64,000 bases of DNA. Origin: Puniceicoccaceae bacterium 5H. GTDB taxonomy: Bacteria > Verrucomicrobiota > Verrucomicrobiia > Opitutales > Oceanipulchritudinaceae. Position 1 is the first letter of the stretch; every line of letters starts with the position of its first letter. The position numbers and the translations under genes are program-made. This document shows positions 8,672 through 19,271 of the stretch, in pieces. Location: contig WOUP01000001.1 of assembly GCA_009772895.1 (NCBI GenBank), forward strand, positions 1-64,000, written 5' to 3'. The notes beneath the pieces are model-generated. The model was not told the DNA's origin. It searched no databases and saw nothing but the letters and a program-made list of their open reading frames with translations.

Positions 8672-11476
8672 ATGATCCGATTCTCCGCCAGAAAACCCCT
8701 GGCCCAACTCTGTCTTTCGATCGCGGCCCTCATGCTCGCAGCTGTCGGCCACGCGACCACCTATACCGAAACTTCGGAAGCTTTTCGCAATCCCATGAAG
8801 GGTTTCCGGCCGTCGCGCTACATCTACCAATCCTCCTTTCCCAGCCATGAATACGCGACCGTCTACAAGGACTACATCCCGTATTCGTCGCTGGAGATGA
8901 GCGCCAACGACGGCGTGGAGAAAATCATCGACTACTGCGATACGCGGTGGGCCGGGATCGAGGACGACAACATCAAGGTCATCCCGCGCGTGCTCATCGT
9001 CTATCCCGGCACGGGAGAATTCTGGCCCAACGACATCCCTCACGACGGTACGGCCGGTCAATGGAACACCACGACGCTTCGCGACCGCCTTGCTGCGATG
9101 ATCACCAAGCTCGGACAAGCCTGGGACCATGATCCTCGCGTTGCCGCAGTCGAGATGGGGCTTTGGGGCAAGTGGGGCGAACACAACATTTATCCCGACC
9201 AGATTAACGGGAGCGACCGGATCCCCGCTTCCTTTCAGCAAGCGATGGGAGACGCTGCGGCCGCGGCCTTTCAGCACAAGAAGGTGATGGTTCGCTACGC
9301 CGACACGTTTACTGCCTACGATATCGGTTATATCTGGGACTCTTTTGCCCTGCCGAACGACATGGGGTGGGCCAACACCATGCTGGCGCGTGACACGTGG
9401 GAGACCCAGATGATCAGTGGCGAGGTGGCCTACGATTGGGGAGACCAGTCTCAACTGGGCGGCAGTCCGGATGGCACCCTGGGCAGCAATTCCAACACCG
9501 ACTACGTCATTGGCTGGATCGAGCAACTGCACGTCAGCAGCCTGGGCTGGATCGCCGAGTACACCGCCGGTAACTCCACCGTGTCGGCCAACGCCGCCCG
9601 CATGCAGAAGGCCTTTGGCTACCGCTTTGTCGTGACCGAGGCAAACGTGCCTGCCAGCGTAAATGCCGGGGGCAGCCTGAGCCTTTCCTTCACCGTGGAA
9701 AACAGGGGGAGCGCACCGTTCTACTATGCCTGGCCTGTCGAGGTCAGCTTGCTCGACAGCAGCCGTTCAACCGTCTGGAGCACCACCCTCTCAACCGACA
9801 TCCGCAGCTGGATGCCCGGCGAATCTCATACGGTCAACACAAACCTTTCGGTTCCGGGTTCCGTGCCCAACGGCACCTATACGCTGGCGCTCTCTGTCCT
9901 TGATCCCGCCGGACTGCAGCCCAGCCTGCGTTTCGCCAATACCAACTACTACAACGGTGGCCGCACGCCGCTGGCACGAGTGGGCGTAGGGCAGGCGGCG
10001 GTCAGCCAGAACCTGGGCGCTTTCGACAGTTTGCAGGCTGATCAAAGCCTCTCTTATTCTTTGAATAACAGCGTGCAGATTCCAGCAGTACCTTCGCTGC
10101 TTACGCCTACCATCGGGGATGGCAGCGTCACACTTTCGTGGAATGCATCGACTGGTTCCACGAGCTACACCGTTTTGCGTTCGACGACCTCAGGTTCGGG
10201 CTACGCGGTGATCGGCAATCCGGGCGGTACCACCTTTACCGATACCGGGCTCAGCAACGGCACGACCTACTACTACGTCGTCCGTGCGGCCAACTCGGCC
10301 GGTACGAGCGGCGACTCCAATCAGGTAAGTGCCACCCCGGTCGGCTCTGGATCTGGCTCCTCGGTCACTTACGAAGCGGAGGCCTCCGGCAATACCCTGT
10401 CAGGTGACGCCGTGGTCAGCAGCAGCACGAACAGTTCCGGTGGCATGAAGGTGGGCTATCTGGGCAATGGCAGTGCCTTGACTTTCAATAGCTTGGCCGT
10501 CGGTTCCAGCGGTTCCCATACGCTCACCGTCTATTACCTTTCCGCCGAAGCGCGCGATTTGCGTATCTCGATCAGCGGGGGAGCATCCTCGACTCATTCG
10601 CTCGCCGGTAGCGGAGGCTGGGATACGGTGGGGTCGTTCTCGACCACCGTCTATCTGAGTGCGGGCAGCCAGTCGATCACCTTCGACAATCCGAATGGTT
10701 GGGCTCCGGATATCGACAAGATCGAGGTCTCTGGCGGTGCTTCCGTCAGTCCGCCCGCGGCGCCGACTGGTCTTACCATTTCCGCTGCCGATGGCAGCGT
10801 CACGCTTTCGTGGAATGCCGTCAGTGGTACCTCCTCCTATGCCGTCTACCGTGCTACTGGTTCAGGGGGCGGGTTCGCCTCTATTGCCAACGTCTCGAGT
10901 AATTCCTACACCGGTACGACCGTTTCGAATGGCACCACGTACTACTATTACGTAACTGCCTCGAATGGGGTCGGTACAAGCGCCAACTCCAGCCAGGTAA
11001 ATGCGACCCCTTCCGATAGCAGTGGGGGCAGTGCTCTGATGGTCGATTCGTTTGACTCATCCGCTCAATTTTACGCCAACCAAAACGATTTGGGTGCGTC
11101 GATCAGTGGCACCTGTAGTTGGTATCTCGGTTCCGATGCGGTGGGCAACCTCGTGCTCAATGCCTCGAATTCTGGCGAATACTATCAGGAAAACATCGGT
11201 CTCAGCCTGGCTGGCGCCAGTTCCGTGGTCATTCGGGCGCGTGACTGGTGGGCTTCCGACACAGAGGCTCACTGGCATCTGGTGCTCAACGACGGCGCCG
11301 AGCACGCCTCGTCGACCCTTTCGAGCTATGGCACCGTGACTGACAGCTACGGCGACGTGGTCATTCCTATCGCAGCCTTCGGTTCGGTGGACCTGGCAAA
11401 CTTGGTCTACCTCCGCATCGTTCACAGCGATGCGACCTATTCGACGCTCTTGCTCGACGATATCAGGTTCGAATAG
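8672..11476 (+). CDS. Secreted DUF4832-type protein with FN3 and carbohydrate-binding modules
   Basis: The 934-residue protein has a signal peptide (cleavage near AAVGHA). Residues about 30-320 resemble DUF4832/DUF4874 proteins (FRNPMKGFRPSRY near the N-terminus, VAAVEMGLWGKWGEHN), which look like divergent glycoside-hydrolase barrels, followed by a beta domain to about residue 450. Then come an FN3-like domain (about 470-560), a CBM6/35-like module opening with YEAEASGNTL (about 565-690), a second FN3-like domain (about 695-785) and a C-terminal jelly-roll-like module starting LMVDSFDSS. The two FN3 segments share near-identical strand motifs (DGSVTLSWNA, NGTTYYYYV), so they probably arose by duplication. 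No catalytic residues are assigned; enzyme activity is unknown. Confidence 0.8.
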   Translation: MIRFSARKPLAQLCLSIAALMLAAVGHATTYTETSEAFRNPMKGFRPSRYIYQSSFPSHEYATVYKDYIPYSSLEMSANDGVEKIIDYCDTRWAGIEDDNIKVIPRVLIVYPGTGEFWPNDIPHDGTAGQWNTTTLRDRLAAMITKLGQAWDHDPRVAAVEMGLWGKWGEHNIYPDQINGSDRIPASFQQAMGDAAAAAFQHKKVMVRYADTFTAYDIGYIWDSFALPNDMGWANTMLARDTWETQMISGEVAYDWGDQSQLGGSPDGTLGSNSNTDYVIGWIEQLHVSSLGWIAEYTAGNSTVSANAARMQKAFGYRFVVTEANVPASVNAGGSLSLSFTVENRGSAPFYYAWPVEVSLLDSSRSTVWSTTLSTDIRSWMPGESHTVNTNLSVPGSVPNGTYTLALSVLDPAGLQPSLRFANTNYYNGGRTPLARVGVGQAAVSQNLGAFDSLQADQSLSYSLNNSVQIPAVPSLLTPTIGDGSVTLSWNASTGSTSYTVLRSTTSGSGYAVIGNPGGTTFTDTGLSNGTTYYYVVRAANSAGTSGDSNQVSATPVGSGSGSSVTYEAEASGNTLSGDAVVSSSTNSSGGMKVGYLGNGSALTFNSLAVGSSGSHTLTVYYLSAEARDLRISISGGASSTHSLAGSGGWDTVGSFSTTVYLSAGSQSITFDNPNGWAPDIDKIEVSGGASVSPPAAPTGLTISAADGSVTLSWNAVSGTSSYAVYRATGSGGGFASIANVSSNSYTGTTVSNGTTYYYYVTASNGVGTSANSSQVNATPSDSSGGSALMVDSFDSSAQFYANQNDLGASISGTCSWYLGSDAVGNLVLNASNSGEYYQENIGLSLAGASSVVIRARDWWASDTEAHWHLVLNDGAEHASSTLSSYGTVTDSYGDVVIPIAAFGSVDLANLVYLRIVHSDATYSTLLLDDIRFE

Positions 11477-11550
11477 CGAGCCCGTGTCCGCTGAAAGCGG
11501 CAACCTTGACGTGGAGCGTTCCGCGTCAGGGGCCGCGTTTGATTGATATC

Positions 11551-13539
11551 TTACGCTCCAACGTTTGCGCCCTGCCTAGGCGCAAACCCCAGCAGACGCA
11601 GGCCGTTGAGGCAGACGAGCACGGTGCCGCCTTCGTGGGCCAGCACGCCCAGCGGCAGGGGCACCTCCACTTGCCAGAGCGGCAAGGCCAGCGTCGCGAG
11701 CACCATGAGCACGATCACGCCTCCGGCAAAGTAGAGGTTTTGGCGCACGATGCGGTTGGCGGCCCGGCTGAGGTGCAGCACGTAGGCCACCTGATGAAGA
11801 TCGCTCGACATGAGGACCACGTCCGCACTTTCCAAGGCTACGTCGCTGCCAGCGGCCCCCATGGCAATGCCGAGACTCGCTGCGGAGAGGGCAGGGGCAT
11901 CGTTGGTGCCATCGCCCACCATGGCCACCGGTTCGCGGGCGGCCAGGGCCTCGACCTCCCGTACCTTGTCTTCGGGCAGTAGCTCGGCCTTCACCTCGTC
12001 GATGCCGGCCTCGGCGGCGATCGCTTCGGCCACGGCCCGGTTGTCGCCGGTCAGCATCAGCGTGCGCTGGATGCCGGCCTCCTTCAGGCGGTGCAGCGTT
12101 TCGCGCGTCTCCGGGCGTAACTGGTCGGCGAGACAAATCAGCCCCAGCCAGCGAGGCTGCCCGTCGATGTCCGCCGTTGCGACCGCAATCACGGTTTCGC
12201 CAGAAGCCGCCAGGCTTTCGAGTTGCGCCTCCACGTCCTGATACGCGAGATCCAGCGTCTGCGCGACCCAGTTGGGGCGACCCACGCACACGCGTCGCCC
12301 ATCGATGAGCGTTTCGATGCCGCGCCCGGTCTGGGCGGTGATGCTATCGACGCCGTTCCGGGTAATCTTGCGTTCATCTGCGGCCCGCACAATGGCCTGC
12401 CCGAGCGGGTGCTCACTGTGGGCCTCGGCCGAGGCGGCAATGGTCAGCAGCTCCGCTTCCGAAGTGCCGAACAGGGGGCGGATACGCGTTACCTGCGGCT
12501 GGCCGGTGGTCAGGGTGCCGGTCTTGTCGAACACCACCGTACGGATGCCCGCCGCTTTCTCGAGCTGGGCGCCACCCTTGAAGAGCACGCCGTGTCGCGC
12601 ACCGTTGGCGATGGCGGAGAGGATCGAGGCGGGCGTGCTGATGACGAGCGCACAGGGTGAGGCCACCACCATGACGGTGATGGCGCGGTAAAAGGCTTCG
12701 TTCCAGATCAGTCCGGCGAGCGGCAGCACGGCCATCAACAGCAGCGTAAAGGCTATGACGCCGATGGCGTACCGTTGCTCGAATGCCTCCAGAAAGCGTT
12801 GACTGGCCGCCTTGCGCCCCTGGGCTTCTTCGACGAGCGCGATCAGGCGTGCGATCGTAGAGTCTGCTGCGGGGCGCGTCACCTCGACGGTCAGGCTGCC
12901 GAGGGTGTTGAGCGTGCCTGCAAACAGCTCGTCGCCGGGGCGCTTGCTCACGGGGATCGATTCGCCGGTGACGGAGCTTTGGTCTACCGCGCTTTCACCC
13001 GTTACGATACGGCCGTCGAGCGGCACTTGTTCGCCGGGGCGCAAGACGAAGCACTGGCCGATTTCCACGCGCTCGACGGGCAGGTCGATCAGCTCGTCGC
13101 CCTGCTGCACGTGGGCCTTTTGCGGGCGCAGCTTCGCCAGGGCCTGGATGGCCTTGCGCGAGCGTCCCATGGCGTAGTCCTGCAACACGTTGGAAAACGA
13201 GAAGAGGAATAGCAGCATCGCGCCCTCGAATGGAGCGCCCACGTAGGCCGCCCCGAGCGCCGCCAGAATCATCAGCAAGTCGATGTCGATCTCGCGCTGG
13301 CGCAACGACTGCAAGGCCGAAACCGTGCCGAAATAGCCACCCGTCAGATAGCTGACGAGGTAGAGCACGCCGCTGACAACCGGAGCCAGATGCAGGGCTT
13401 CCGTCAGCCCACCGGCGAGCATGGTGGCAAAGGCGATCCCGACGCACGCCGACTCCCACCGGTTGACGGCGTCCGCCGGAGGTTCGGGGGCTGGGGGCGT
13501 TTCGAAATGGGCTAATTCAGCGGGGCTGGCGTGTGACAC
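11551..13539 (-). CDS. P1B-4-type heavy-metal-exporting ATPase
   Basis: The 662-residue inner-membrane pump has the actuator motif TGES, the phosphorylation site DKTGTLTTG, SEHPLGQAI in the nucleotide domain and MVGDGTNDAPAL. The membrane metal site reads SPC (ASPCALVIS) rather than CPC, and the last helix region has HEGGT. Together these two motifs define subgroup P1B-4, whose studied members export cobalt, iron or zinc. There is no N-terminal HMA or cysteine-rich metal-binding domain, which is usual for this subgroup. The start is GTG at 13539. It stands alone, with no adjacent metalloregulator. Because cobalt metabolism genes lie further along in the window, cobalt efflux is a possible but unproved role. 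Confidence 0.9.
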   Translation of the reverse strand: MSHASPAELAHFETPPAPEPPADAVNRWESACVGIAFATMLAGGLTEALHLAPVVSGVLYLVSYLTGGYFGTVSALQSLRQREIDIDLLMILAALGAAYVGAPFEGAMLLFLFSFSNVLQDYAMGRSRKAIQALAKLRPQKAHVQQGDELIDLPVERVEIGQCFVLRPGEQVPLDGRIVTGESAVDQSSVTGESIPVSKRPGDELFAGTLNTLGSLTVEVTRPAADSTIARLIALVEEAQGRKAASQRFLEAFEQRYAIGVIAFTLLLMAVLPLAGLIWNEAFYRAITVMVVASPCALVISTPASILSAIANGARHGVLFKGGAQLEKAAGIRTVVFDKTGTLTTGQPQVTRIRPLFGTSEAELLTIAASAEAHSEHPLGQAIVRAADERKITRNGVDSITAQTGRGIETLIDGRRVCVGRPNWVAQTLDLAYQDVEAQLESLAASGETVIAVATADIDGQPRWLGLICLADQLRPETRETLHRLKEAGIQRTLMLTGDNRAVAEAIAAEAGIDEVKAELLPEDKVREVEALAAREPVAMVGDGTNDAPALSAASLGIAMGAAGSDVALESADVVLMSSDLHQVAYVLHLSRAANRIVRQNLYFAGGVIVLMVLATLALPLWQVEVPLPLGVLAHEGGTVLVCLNGLRLLGFAPRQGANVGA

Positions 13540-13628
13540 AGCTTAAATCTTTGTGCCCGATACGCTAATTGCAACACCTATCGCAAAAAGGTATTGAGAC
13601 GCAAATACGATAAGCACCCTAACGTTGC

Positions 13629-14699
13629 TTACAGGCGGCAGCCGTCTGCCGTGTTGATCGGTACCTCGCAGTTGGGGCGAGCCACGACGCCCTCGTAAGG
13701 CTCGCAGGAAAAAGGCTCGGAGGCCCGCTCCCCGCCCAGGTGTCGGTCACAGATCGCGAAAAACGGCTCTACCTCCCGAGCCCGGCGCATCTCTTTCAGA
13801 AAGGCGCCTTCGGGATCCACGCCCTGGCCGACGAAGTTGAGCAATTTCTTCATCTTGTTGAGGCGCTTGTTGTCCGGCACGCCTGGGCGCACTGGGGTGG
13901 TGGCGACCCACAGGCGGTCGACATAGTCACGCACATCCGCGAGGGTCGGCGCAAAAACAGGCTGGCCGGCGTAGTGCTCGCGGATTTGACGGAAAATCCA
14001 GGGGTTACGGATCGCGCCGCGCCCGATCATCGCACCTTCGCAGCGCGTGTAGGTGATGATCTCCGCGCAGTGCGCGGCAGAGCTGATGTTACCGTTGGCG
14101 AACATGGGGCAGTTGACGCCCTCGCGCGCCTTGCGGATCCAGTCGTAGTGCACCTCACTGCGATAGAGCTCCTTCACCGTGCGGCCATGCAGGCTCAGCA
14201 GGTCCACGTGGTACTGATTGACCAACTCCAGCACGCGGTCGAAATGGCTCGTGTCGTCGAAACCGATGCGGGTCTTGACCGTAAACAGGCCGGGGCAGGC
14301 CTCGCGCATGGTGTCGAACACACGCTCGATGTCGTCGGGATTGCGCAGGAGGCCGCCACCCACGTTCTTCTTGTATACCTTGGGCGCCGGGCAGCCCATA
14401 TTGAGGTCGATCCCCGCTACCGGATACTTCAGCAGCTCTTCGATCGTGCGGCGCAGGTGCACTAGATCGTGCCCGATCAGCTGCGCAAAAACCGGTCGCC
14501 CCGTGGTCTGCTCAGTGATCGAGTCCAGAATGTGCCGCTCCAGCCGCGACGTCTCGTGTACGCGGAAGTATTCGGTAAAAAAGTAGTCGGGCGGGCCGTA
14601 GTGGCCGATCACCTGCATAAAGGGCAGATCGGTCACATCCTGCATGGGCGCCAGCGCGGTCCACGGCTGGTCCGGCACAATCGGGGGAGGCAGAGGCAT
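13629..14699 (-). CDS. tRNA-dihydrouridine synthase (Dus family)
   Basis: The 356-residue protein has the FMN-binding barrel of Dus enzymes: LAPMQDVTDLPF at the N-terminus, DLNMGCPAPKV with the conserved Cys, VKTRIGFDD, LSLHGRTV and MIGRGAIRNPWIF. It reduces uridines in the tRNA D-loop. A C-terminal extension of about 40 residues with several cysteines follows the usual helical domain. The match is to the general Dus family; I cannot assign the DusA, B or C class with confidence. Confidence 0.92.
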   Translation of the reverse strand: MPLPPPIVPDQPWTALAPMQDVTDLPFMQVIGHYGPPDYFFTEYFRVHETSRLERHILDSITEQTTGRPVFAQLIGHDLVHLRRTIEELLKYPVAGIDLNMGCPAPKVYKKNVGGGLLRNPDDIERVFDTMREACPGLFTVKTRIGFDDTSHFDRVLELVNQYHVDLLSLHGRTVKELYRSEVHYDWIRKAREGVNCPMFANGNISSAAHCAEIITYTRCEGAMIGRGAIRNPWIFRQIREHYAGQPVFAPTLADVRDYVDRLWVATTPVRPGVPDNKRLNKMKKLLNFVGQGVDPEGAFLKEMRRAREVEPFFAICDRHLGGERASEPFSCEPYEGVVARPNCEVPINTADGCRL

Positions 14700-14765
14700 G
14701 TCTGCAACTATTCGATCCGCTGAAGCGGAACTTAAGTCAACGCCTTAATCCCGGGCGGTCGGCGG

Positions 14766-15209
14766 CTACTCCTGCTCTTTCAGGATGCGCTCGAGCAGCT
14801 CGGTCATGTCTTCTTCCGCGTCGATGACCTTGCGGGAGGCGAAGATCGGCTTGCTTTCGTGCAAGGCCAGAGCAATTGCGTCGCTGGGGCGCGCGTCGAT
14901 CTCGACGATCTTGGAGCCCAGCTCATTGTCCATTTTGAGGATCATGCGGGCGTAAAAGGTGCGTTCTTCCACGTCGTTGATCACCACGCGGGTCAGGTCC
15001 ACGCCCAGGCCTACCAGAATGTTGGCCATCAAGTCGTGGGTCATCGGCCGCTCACGCGACACCTGATTGACGATGTCGGAGATCGCGCGCCCGATCATCG
15101 TATCCACATAGATGATAAACGTCTTTTCTTCCGGCCCCAGAAAGATGGCGCAGCCGTTGGAAGTAGGCATCACACCCTTGATCGCGACCTTGACCACGTC
15201 CTTGTTCAT
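14766..15209 (-). CDS. Bifunctional nuclease family protein (DUF151/BFN)
   Basis: The 147-residue protein matches the BFN/DUF151 family: VVKVAIKGVMPTSNGCAIFLG, then RPMTHDLMANILVGLG, and DARPSDAIALALHESKPIF, the best-conserved segment. Plant and thermophile members have been reported to have DNase and RNase activity; the bacterial role is poorly defined. I chose ATG at 15209 because the family begins just before VVKVAIKG; an ATG at 15257 would add 16 residues that do not look like the family. Confidence 0.85.
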   Translation of the reverse strand: MNKDVVKVAIKGVMPTSNGCAIFLGPEEKTFIIYVDTMIGRAISDIVNQVSRERPMTHDLMANILVGLGVDLTRVVINDVEERTFYARMILKMDNELGSKIVEIDARPSDAIALALHESKPIFASRKVIDAEEDMTELLERILKEQE

Positions 15210-15278
15210 GGAATCCACTATATGCCCGATCCCCCCGTCCACGCAAGCCCGGCGCACGGATGGGCTGGATGCCTTGCC

Positions 15279-16211
15279 TCAACTCTCCAGTTGCTGCCAA
15301 AAGGCGTCGAAGCTCGCGGGCAGGGGATCTTCGAAGGTGACGCGCTGGCCGGTGGCAGGGTCGTCGAAGGCGAGTTCGACTGCATGCAGGAACATGCGCG
15401 GCGGCACGATCTCGCGGGGCAGTTGGGTCTCACCGTAAACGGGATCGCCGACGATGCGGGTGCCGGCTTCGGAAAGGTGGATGCGGATCTGGTGCGTGCG
15501 GCCCGTCTCGAGGTGGCAGATGACGCGGCTGATACGTTGACCGACCTCCAGCGTGTGCACGTGGGTGACGGCGCGCTGCGGCGCTCCGAGGTGATGCCGG
15601 CGCCGAGGTGGGACCTTTTCCAATGAGCCGCGCTTGCCATCGCCGCGATTGGCTACGAGATGGGTCTCGATGGTGGCACTGTCCGCCTGGCCTTCGACCA
15701 GGGCATGATAGACGCGCTGGGCGGCGTGCGTTTGGAACTGATGCTGCAAAACCTGCTTGCCCCGGGTAGACGTGGCGAAAACCACGAGGCCGCTCGTCTC
15801 CTTGTCCAGCCGGTGAACCCATCCGAGGTAAGGGCGGCCCTTTTGCCCGCGCTTCTTGCCCAACCAGCGCCGCACGCGCGCCTCCAGGGTGTCGCGCTCG
15901 TTCTTGAACGGCACGGTCATCAATCCCGCCGGTTTGCGCACCACGATGTAGTCATCCGTCAGCGCAGCGACGGCGGCGGCCGCCAAGAGGTTGTCGCGGT
16001 CGGCCCGGCGCGCATAGACGCGGTATTCCAGCTCAGCGGTCGTCAGCAGTTGCCCCGGATCGGTCAGGGGGCCGTCTTCGTGCCAGATCTTGCCGCTCGC
16101 GATCGCGGCCCGGGCTTGATTCCAGCTGCACTGCAGCCAGTCACGCACGATGACGTCGAGCCGGGTGGGTTCTGGGCGCTCAGTTTTGAGCCGAGTCGGC
16201 GGCGTCATCAT
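15279..16211 (-). CDS. RluA-family pseudouridine synthase
   Basis: About 310 residues. The catalytic segment [14 protein letters not shown] contains the Asp conserved in RluA-type enzymes, and [17 protein letters not shown] follows. The N-terminal part ([25 protein letters not shown]) looks like an S4 RNA-binding domain. It would isomerise uridines in 23S rRNA or tRNA; the target cannot be told. The open frame extends to 16343, but that part overlaps the fur-like gene out of phase, so one of the two ATGs at 16211 or 16208 is preferred, leaving a short overlap with the fur-like stop at 16180. Confidence 0.88.
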   Translation of the reverse strand: MMTPPTRLKTERPEPTRLDVIVRDWLQCSWNQARAAIASGKIWHEDGPLTDPGQLLTTAELEYRVYARRADRDNLLAAAAVAALTDDYIVVRKPAGLMTVPFKNERDTLEARVRRWLGKKRGQKGRPYLGWVHRLDKETSGLVVFATSTRGKQVLQHQFQTHAAQRVYHALVEGQADSATIETHLVANRGDGKRGSLEKVPPRRRHHLGAPQRAVTHVHTLEVGQRISRVICHLETGRTHQIRIHLSEAGTRIVGDPVYGETQLPREIVPPRMFLHAVELAFDDPATGQRVTFEDPLPASFDAFWQQLES

Positions 16212-16668
16212 TCTTGCGAATCGGGCGGGCCTGAACCTGCAGGCGGGAGGAAATCGCCTCGAGGCCGACCTTCTCCGCAATGGACCGGGCATACCATTCC
16301 AGGAACGGGGCATCGATCTCGTAAATCTTGTCGTTTTCGACATCCACGACCTGCGCGCGCTCCACCTGCTTGCCCTGGCTGGCGAGGTAGAACTTGTAGT
16401 CCTTCCCCACGTCGATTTCGCGCACCAGGTTGCTCTCCGTCAGGATCGGCAAGGTGCGGTACACGGTAGCGCGGGAGACCGACCGGTCGATGTCGCGGGC
16501 CTGATCCAGCAACTCTTCGGCCGTGAAGTGGTCGGGGTTGCGATACGCGGCTTCGAAGATCGCCATGCGTTGGTTCGTGACCCGCAAGCCTTTGCGCCCG
16601 AGAAAGTCGCGAAAGGTTTCGCGCGCGGCGTCCATATCGGTGGGGTTGTGCTCTGCGGGTTGGGCCAT
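16180..16668 (-). CDS. Fur-family transcriptional regulator lacking cysteines
   Basis: The 162-residue protein has the Fur winged helix: [16 protein letters not shown], then [13 protein letters not shown] and [14 protein letters not shown]. The dimerisation half is recognisable ([23 protein letters not shown]), but the usual metal segment HHHDHLICLDCG is replaced by [15 protein letters not shown]. The whole protein has no cysteine and only two histidines. A structural zinc site is therefore impossible and the regulatory metal site is gutted, so it may respond to another signal or to none. ATG at 16668 gives the family N-terminus; the frame is open to 16761. It overlaps the downstream pseudouridine synthase gene. 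Confidence 0.88.
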   Translation of the reverse strand: MAQPAEHNPTDMDAARETFRDFLGRKGLRVTNQRMAIFEAAYRNPDHFTAEELLDQARDIDRSVSRATVYRTLPILTESNLVREIDVGKDYKFYLASQGKQVERAQVVDVENDKIYEIDAPFLEWYARSIAEKVGLEAISSRLQVQARPIRKNDDAADSAQN

Positions 16669-16768
16669 TCCGTTCTTTATTGAGACATCTGTAACAAAAA
16701 CGTCCAGCCTGTAGACGCGCAAGAATGAAATTTCCCCCTTTGCGCGAATCCAGACCATCAATCGGGAA

Positions 16769-16787
16769 ATCCTCCGAACCGGAGGAT
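16769..16787. repeat. Perfect inverted repeat between fur-like gene and priA
   Basis: Arms ATCCTCCG and CGGAGGAT (16769-16776 and 16780-16787) flank a 3-nt loop in the divergent intergenic region. It could be an operator or a hairpin in either leader; no T-tract follows it on either strand. Confidence 0.4.
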
Positions 16788-16853
16788 CCTTCCTGACGGC
16801 CTTGTTTCGGCGCCGGTCTTGACGCCTTCGGCCGGCTCGTTTGTCTATGGCGG

Positions 16854-19118
16854 ATGCCTGAACGGACCGACACCATCAGCGTGCGCCTGTTGACCCGCCT
16901 CGACCGCGAGCTGGGCTATCGCTTGCCGGAGGCGCTGGCGGGGCAGGTCCAGGTCGGGTCGCTGGTCAAGGTACCGGTGGTGCGGCGGGTGGAGCTGGCG
17001 GTGGTCACCTCGCTGGAGACCGATCCGTCATTTCCGCTCGAACGGCTGAAATACGTGCACAGCCTGGAGCAGCCGTTCCCGGTGTTGACGCTCGACCTGT
17101 TGAAGCTGGCGCAGTGGATGGAGCGCTACTACGCCGCCGATCTCAACAGCATTTTCGAGACGATGATCCCGTCGTCGGTCCGGCGCGGGATGAAGGTCCA
17201 ACAGCGCAAGTTCGTGTCCCTGGCGCGCCAGTTGGAGCCGGACGAGTTGGCGCACCTCGAGAAGCGCGCCCCCCGGCAGGCCCAGCTCTACACCTTTCTG
17301 CGGGATCAACTCGAGCAACGCCCGCTGCCCAAGGCTCTGTTGATCAAACGCCTTAAGACCAACGCTTCGACCGTCGATGCGCTGGTGGCCAAGGGCGTCC
17401 TTTCCGAAGAACAGCAGGTGGTGCAGCGCGAGGCTTACGCGGATGAATTGGCGGGGGCGGAGCGCATGCGGGTGGCGAATCTGGTGCTCAACGAAGAACA
17501 GCAGACGGCGGCAGAGGCTCTGGTAGCGAGCATCGACCAAAAGAAGTTCATTGCCCATCTGCTGCACGGCGTCACCGGCAGCGGCAAAACGGAAGTCTAC
17601 CTGCACGCGTTACGTCACGTGCTGCAAGAGGGTGGGGGCGTGATCTTTCTCGTGCCCGAAGTAGCGTTGACGCCGCAGACGGTCGGGCGCTTACGGGCAC
17701 GTTTGGAGGCGGCCAGTGGTGAACAGGCGGTTGTGTGGCACAGCCTGCTCAGCGACGGCGAGCGCTACGACGCATGGCACGCCCTCTCGACCGGCGAGGC
17801 CCGGGTGGTAGTCGGCGCGCGCTCGGCTATCTTTGCGCCCATCCAGGACCTGCGCCTCATCATCGTGGACGAAGAGCACGAGCCGGCCTACAAACAGGAG
17901 GAGACACCGCGCTATCACGGTCGCGATGTGGCAGTCTACCGCGCCATGCTCAACCAGGCGACCGTCGTGCTGGGCTCGGCGACCCCGGCGCTCGAGAGCC
18001 TGTACAACGCGCGGCAGGGCAAATACCAGCTCAACAAGCTCACCCAACGCGTCGACAACCGGCAGTTGCCGCTCGTGCACGTGGTCGACATGCGCCGTGA
18101 GCAATACAAGAGCAAGGGACCGCCGCTCTTCTCGCGCCTGCTGGCCGACAAGCTTTACGACCGGTTGGAAAAGGGCGAGCAGTCCATCCTCTTCATCAAC
18201 CGCCGCGGCTACGATTCCAGCGTGCGCTGCCCGGATTGCGGGTGGGTCGCCTATTGCGAGCACTGCGCGATCACGCTGACGCACCACCGGCACGACAACA
18301 CACTGCGCTGCCACCTTTGCGGCGCGGAGCACCCGGTGCCGCAGGTTTGTCCAGAGTGCAAGAGCCCCAAGATCCACTATCGCGGCTCCGGCACGCAAAA
18401 GATCGAAGACTTTGCGCGGCGCCTCTTGCCGAGTGCTCGGGTCTTGCGCATCGACGCCGATACCATGCAGCAAAAGCACCGCTTCCGCGAGGTGCTGAAC
18501 GACTTTCGTGCGGGCAAGGTCGACATCCTGGTCGGCACCCAAATGATCGCCAAGGGGTTGGACTTTCCCAACGTGACCCTGGTCGGGTTGCTCGATGCCG
18601 ATCTGACGATGCACCTGCCGGATTTCCGTTCAATGGAGCGCACCTTTCAGCTGCTGGTGCAGGTGGCCGGTCGCTCCGGCCGAGGTGAACGAGCGGGGGA
18701 GGTGGTGGTGCAGACCTACCTGCCGTTTTCAGAGCCCATTCAGTTTGGCCGACAGCAGGACTTTGACGGCTTTGCCGAAGATGAGTTGGGCCGCCGCGAG
18801 GAGTTCCAGTATCCGCCCTTCCAGCACCTGGTCCACCACCTCCTGCGTGGCCCTAATCCAGACAAGGTAGCCTTTTATGCCAAGGAATGGGCCAAGTTCC
18901 TCGAGCAGGAGTTGCTGCCCCACGAGCCCAATCTCGAGATCCGTGGCCCCGCGCCATGTCCGGTGGAAAAGATCAAGGACCACTACCGCTTCCAGATCTG
19001 GTATTTCACGCCCAACACCTCCCGTCTCGTGCCCAAACTTCAAGCCCTGCGCACCCAGTTCAAATGGGACCCCGAAGTCATCGAGGTGCTCGATGTGGAC
19101 GCGGTGAACTTGATCTAG
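16854..19118 (+). CDS. priA: Primosomal protein N' / replication-restart helicase PriA
   Basis: The 754-residue protein restarts stalled replication forks. It has the N-terminal 3'-DNA-binding domain (residues 1-110), a superfamily 2 helicase core with Walker [13 protein letters not shown], motif II as [10 protein letters not shown], and SATPALES. Eight cysteines in four CxxC pairs (CPDC, CEHC, CHLC, CPEC) form the zinc insertion between the helicase lobes. Later motifs [14 protein letters not shown] and [15 protein letters not shown] are present. Length is normal for PriA. It is divergent from the fur-like gene. Confidence 0.97.
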   Translation: MPERTDTISVRLLTRLDRELGYRLPEALAGQVQVGSLVKVPVVRRVELAVVTSLETDPSFPLERLKYVHSLEQPFPVLTLDLLKLAQWMERYYAADLNSIFETMIPSSVRRGMKVQQRKFVSLARQLEPDELAHLEKRAPRQAQLYTFLRDQLEQRPLPKALLIKRLKTNASTVDALVAKGVLSEEQQVVQREAYADELAGAERMRVANLVLNEEQQTAAEALVASIDQKKFIAHLLHGVTGSGKTEVYLHALRHVLQEGGGVIFLVPEVALTPQTVGRLRARLEAASGEQAVVWHSLLSDGERYDAWHALSTGEARVVVGARSAIFAPIQDLRLIIVDEEHEPAYKQEETPRYHGRDVAVYRAMLNQATVVLGSATPALESLYNARQGKYQLNKLTQRVDNRQLPLVHVVDMRREQYKSKGPPLFSRLLADKLYDRLEKGEQSILFINRRGYDSSVRCPDCGWVAYCEHCAITLTHHRHDNTLRCHLCGAEHPVPQVCPECKSPKIHYRGSGTQKIEDFARRLLPSARVLRIDADTMQQKHRFREVLNDFRAGKVDILVGTQMIAKGLDFPNVTLVGLLDADLTMHLPDFRSMERTFQLLVQVAGRSGRGERAGEVVVQTYLPFSEPIQFGRQQDFDGFAEDELGRREEFQYPPFQHLVHHLLRGPNPDKVAFYAKEWAKFLEQELLPHEPNLEIRGPAPCPVEKIKDHYRFQIWYFTPNTSRLVPKLQALRTQFKWDPEVIEVLDVDAVNLI

Positions 19119-19271
19119 AGGGCCGACCGCCGCTTTTTACTGAGTGCGGAGACGATAAAGATAATATCCCGTTCAGGAGGATAAATAGTGCAACCAGTAT
19201 GACCCATAGAGCGGGCAAATCTGGATGCCAACGCAGCGATTACAATGCAAAGTAACGCCTTTCTCTCGAAA

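Noticed and set aside
11563-11587. Perfect 9-bp hairpin near the end of the metal ATPase gene as a terminator
   Set aside because: It lies inside the coding sequence and no T-tract follows on either strand.
14717-14730. Short palindrome TCCGCT-GA-AGCGGA upstream of the Dus gene
   Set aside because: A similar CCGCT/AGCGG hairpin occurs near 11490, but both are short and have no T-tract or shared context, so no function is claimed.
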